A stretch of DNA of 23,646 nt from Clostridia bacterium (lineage in GTDB: Bacteria > Bacillota > Clostridia > Oscillospirales > CAG-272): positions 1 to 23,646 of the forward strand of contig CAAEBS010000110.1 of assembly GCA_900754175.1 (NCBI GenBank). The letters are read 5' to 3'. Shown in pieces: positions 21,651 to 23,646 of this stretch; the first letter of the stretch is position 1; the number at the start of each line of letters is the position of its first letter. The position numbers were made by a program, and so were the translations under genes. Below the pieces are notes generated by a model. That model was not told the origin of the DNA. It searched no databases and was given only the letters and a program-made list of their open reading frames with translations.

Positions 21651-22961
21651 TTATTTTTCCTTTATCAAAAGACAGGTGTGAGGGGGGAGCGTAAAGGTCA
21701 GGTCGTCGGTATCTTTCAGATAAGTGCCGTCGTGCGTTTCGTCCAGAATCCATACCTCGCAGGTGGTTTTTCTGCCAAGGTCCAGCCGGACCGTCTTTGC
21801 GGCGGCGCCGTCATCCTCGTCATAGTGGGTCAGGAGGGTCAGCGTTTTTCCCTGTTCGTCCGCCCCGCACAGCGAATAAATGTGCTCCGGCGCCTCCACG
21901 GCACGGATCTCCCGCCTGCCGTAAAGCATTCCGTACCACAAAAACGGATAGTACCCTTTCAGCGGCTTCAGCGTATAGAAATCAAACAGCCCGTTGAACG
22001 TACAGGGGCGTGCGTCGTAGTACATCAGCATATTCATGCTCGATTTCTGGGCTTCCGCCATGCAGGCAAGCGTAAAGGAAGCGCCCTTCAGCCCGGTGAT
22101 CTGCTCGATGGAATACACAAAATTCTCCTGCCAGTCACGGATGTAATTCCACTCGTTGAGAATGTTTTCCGCCGAGCCGAAGCCGTGCCGGTCCAGCATT
22201 GCCTGAATCCGGTTATTCTTTTGTATCATTTTTTCCGGCGTGGTGCAATAAATGTGCCAAGAGAAAAAGTCCAGCGGCACCCGGTTTTCCTCCAGATAGG
22301 TCAGAAACGCCTCCGCCCATTCCTCACGGGTCGCCAGAGCCGGTCCTCCGATCCGGAGTTGCGGGAAGCAGGCTTTCAGATGCTTTGCGGTGACCTCGTA
22401 AAGCGCAAAGTACTCCTCCGGCGTTCCGCTCCACGTCCGCTTGTTGGGGCGGTCCGGTCTGGCGTCAAGATCCGCCTCGTTCCAGATCTCCCAGTAACGG
22501 ATGCCGTACCGGAAACCGTCTGCCCAGCCCTCGTTGTAATGGCGGATGATGTGCTCGCAGATCTGCGCCCACTTCCGGTAATCCTTGGGCGGGTGGATAT
22601 GGTGCTTTTTGATCTCGTGCTCGATCTTCTGCCCCAGCCGGTAAAAGGTCTCGGTCCCCGCCTCCAGCGTCACCGCAATATATTCGTCGGTGCAGGCAAA
22701 ATCGTAGGACGCAGGATCCTCCACGTCAGCGTCAAAATCCGGAAACACGGCGCTGATATCCACGCTGTACTGCCCGCCGTAGTCATTGCAGAACGACGCA
22801 TCGTGGTTGCGGGCAAACGGAATGTTTGCGGCACGGTAAGCGGCAAGATTATCCCGGTACTGGTCGTTTGCGTGGCGCTTGTGAACCGGTCCGTTGTTGA
22901 CCGCATTCATCGGTTTGAAAGCGCCGGCAGACACGGCGGGATCCAATCGTAAAATCTCCAT
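21651..22961 (-). CDS. GH39-type glycosidase
   Basis: This 436-residue (beta/alpha)8 enzyme has both clan GH-A catalytic motifs. YWEIWNEAD places the acid/base Glu at 162, and ILNEWNY places the nucleophile Glu at 270. SWHIYC at 234-239 is the conserved barrel segment between them. A C-terminal beta-sandwich (LTLLTHYDEDD, TFTLPPHTCLLI) completes the family architecture. GH39 includes beta-xylosidases, alpha-L-iduronidases and related activities; the exact specificity cannot be read. It has no signal peptide and so should be cytoplasmic. The ATG at 22961 has GGGAGGA upstream. It is the first gene of a three-gene operon with a consensus promoter. Confidence 0.85.
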   Translation of the reverse strand: MEILRLDPAVSAGAFKPMNAVNNGPVHKRHANDQYRDNLAAYRAANIPFARNHDASFCNDYGGQYSVDISAVFPDFDADVEDPASYDFACTDEYIAVTLEAGTETFYRLGQKIEHEIKKHHIHPPKDYRKWAQICEHIIRHYNEGWADGFRYGIRYWEIWNEADLDARPDRPNKRTWSGTPEEYFALYEVTAKHLKACFPQLRIGGPALATREEWAEAFLTYLEENRVPLDFFSWHIYCTTPEKMIQKNNRIQAMLDRHGFGSAENILNEWNYIRDWQENFVYSIEQITGLKGASFTLACMAEAQKSSMNMLMYYDARPCTFNGLFDFYTLKPLKGYYPFLWYGMLYGRREIRAVEAPEHIYSLCGADEQGKTLTLLTHYDEDDGAAAKTVRLDLGRKTTCEVWILDETHDGTYLKDTDDLTFTLPPHTCLLIKEK

Positions 22962-23012
22962 AAAATCCTCCCAAGCGGCTGAAAAATCATACTTTCAAAA
23001 ATGGTCGGAGAA

Positions 23013-23041
23013 AGTATAACACGCCCCGGAATCCCTGTCAA
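23013..23041 (-). promoter_or_regulatory. SigA promoter of the GH39 operon
   Basis: On the minus strand, TTGACA (23041-23036), 17 bp and TATACT (23018-23013) form a strong promoter about 50 bases upstream of the GH39 start. Confidence 0.88.
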
Positions 23042-23047
23042 GGGATT
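23030..23047. promoter_or_regulatory. Candidate operator over the -35
   Basis: The 18-bp inverted repeat AATCCCT-4-AGGGATT is centred on the -35 hexamer of the GH39 promoter. A dimeric repressor bound there would block the polymerase. No regulator gene lies next to it, so the cognate protein is unknown. Confidence 0.5.
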
Positions 23048-23126
23048 TTCCGACGATGCTTATTTTTATTAGTATATCGGGATCAAAAAGCGAAAAAAAC
23101 TTATATCGCCCCTCCCCCGCCCTGCG

Positions 23127-23155
23127 GTACATTTTTTCTCTCCCGTGCATATACT
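23127..23155 (+). promoter_or_regulatory. Sporulation sigma (SigE-like) promoter candidate
   Basis: GTACATT (23127-23133), a 14-bp spacer and CATATACT (23148-23155) each differ at one position from the SigE consensus elements GHATATT and CATACAHT as I recall them. No SigA-type promoter is evident before the downstream small gene. Confidence 0.4.
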
Positions 23156-23209
23156 TGAATAGAGCCGCCCAGACGGCGATCAAATCATACATACCCGGAG
23201 GATATGACC

Positions 23210-23434
23210 ATGCAAATCGACAGAGAAAATCTTGAAAAGCTGTTATCGCTCAGCGACCGGAGACTGGAAGCCGTGATCCGGCGGTTGGTTGCCGAAAGCG
23301 GCGTTGACCCCGCCGAATTCCACATCAATCCCACCGATATCCAAAGCATCCGGCAGGCGATCTCCTCCGCAAGCGACGCCGATCTTGCCCGGGTTGCCGA
23401 GCTGTACCAACAAAACCAGAAAAAGAAAGGGTGA
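23210..23434 (+). CDS. Small conserved-looking helical protein
   Basis: This 74-residue, highly charged protein is probably all helical (ENLEKLLSLSDRRLEAVIRR, then DIQSIRQAISSASDADLARV). It ends in a basic tail and has no signal or membrane segment. GGAGG lies 8 bases before the ATG at 23210; the ATG at 23204 is only 2 bases from it and so less likely. I do not recognise the family. The downstream frame begins 7 bases after its stop, which suggests an operon. The candidate SigE-type promoter upstream hints at a mother-cell sporulation role, as inference only. Confidence 0.65.
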   Translation: MQIDRENLEKLLSLSDRRLEAVIRRLVAESGVDPAEFHINPTDIQSIRQAISSASDADLARVAELYQQNQKKKG

Positions 23435-23441
23435 GCGCCTC

Positions 23442-23646
23442 GTGGAAAACACAGAGCAAAGACCGGGCATGACGACCGAAATTCCGCCCGGCGGACCGAA
23501 AAAAGATACCCCGCAGGTATCGGATATGGTAAACCGGATCCTGGAGCACCCGGAGCTGATCTCCATGATCGCCGCCACGCTCGGAACCGAAAAGCCCGGC
23601 GTACAGACCGCCGCCACACCGCAACCGGCAGACCGTCCGACTTCCG
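23442..23646 (+). CDS. Start of a hypothetical protein, cut by window edge
   Basis: From a GTG at 23442 the frame stays open to the window end (68 codons). It encodes a Pro/Gly-rich start (MTTEIPPGGPKKDTPQ) followed by a helical motif MVNRILEHPELISMIAATLG and an Ala/Pro/Thr-rich stretch. The upstream AAAGGGTG can serve as a weak ribosome-binding site, and the gene follows the previous stop by 7 bases. The product is unknown, and the real start and length need the adjoining sequence. Confidence 0.55.
   Translation, partial: MENTEQRPGMTTEIPPGGPKKDTPQVSDMVNRILEHPELISMIAATLGTEKPGVQTAATPQPADRPTS

Noticed and set aside
21021..22952. 643-codon open frame on the plus strand
   Set aside because: It is antisense to the GH39 and transporter genes, which carry clear catalytic and membrane signatures and good ribosome-binding sites.

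Overview
The window looks like chromosome from a spore-forming, low-GC-phylum anaerobe of the Clostridia, most likely an Oscillospiraceae/Ruminococcaceae-type gut bacterium. This rests on spoVG, several textbook TTGACA-17-TATAAT promoters, lipoprotein-type sugar-binding proteins, and intracellular glycoside hydrolases paired with an AraC regulator. The organism is an inference; no rRNA gene is present.

Layout. (1) 1-2890 is an AT-richer accessory stretch. It holds tandem and palindromic repeats, an XRE-type regulator, a decayed reverse-transcriptase fragment that runs directly into a decapitated HTH gene, and an unrecognised domain behind an in-frame TGA. (2) 2891-11077 is a minus-strand run that reads, in transcription order: secreted beta-helix protein, metallophosphoesterase, 43-residue peptide, small repeat-bearing lipoprotein, solute-binding lipoprotein, metallophosphoesterase lipoprotein, GH127-type arabinofuranosidase. 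A divergent AraC regulator (11386-12261) probably controls it. (3) 12262-12800 holds a ParE/RelE toxin remnant and terminators. (4) 12802-13353 is a minus-strand tRNA operon (Val-Asp-Phe-Gly-Cys) with two tandem promoters. (5) 13572-18902 is core genome: hslO, a SAM methyltransferase, murC, spoVG (plus strand), a YfcE-type phosphodiesterase and a YegS/DagK-type lipid kinase. (6) 19048-22961 is a minus-strand operon of a GH39-type glycosidase, a DMT-family transporter and an unclassified TIM-barrel hydrolase-like protein. (7) The right edge starts a plus-strand operon of small proteins behind a sporulation-sigma-like promoter.

The most notable points are these. A 155-bp tandem duplication appears to have created a chimeric lipoprotein gene, with the signal peptide of the solute-binding protein and the tail of the 43-residue peptide. 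A run of nine A residues lies exactly at the ATGA overlap between the secreted beta-helix protein and a signal-less phosphoesterase, so slippage could fuse them. A copy of the tRNA-Cys 3' end at 62-82 is in direct orientation with the real gene, which suggests the intervening 12.7 kb accessory block is, or was, an integrated island. Two short glycan operons contain proteins without a confident family assignment. All functional calls come from reading motifs by eye; no database search was run.
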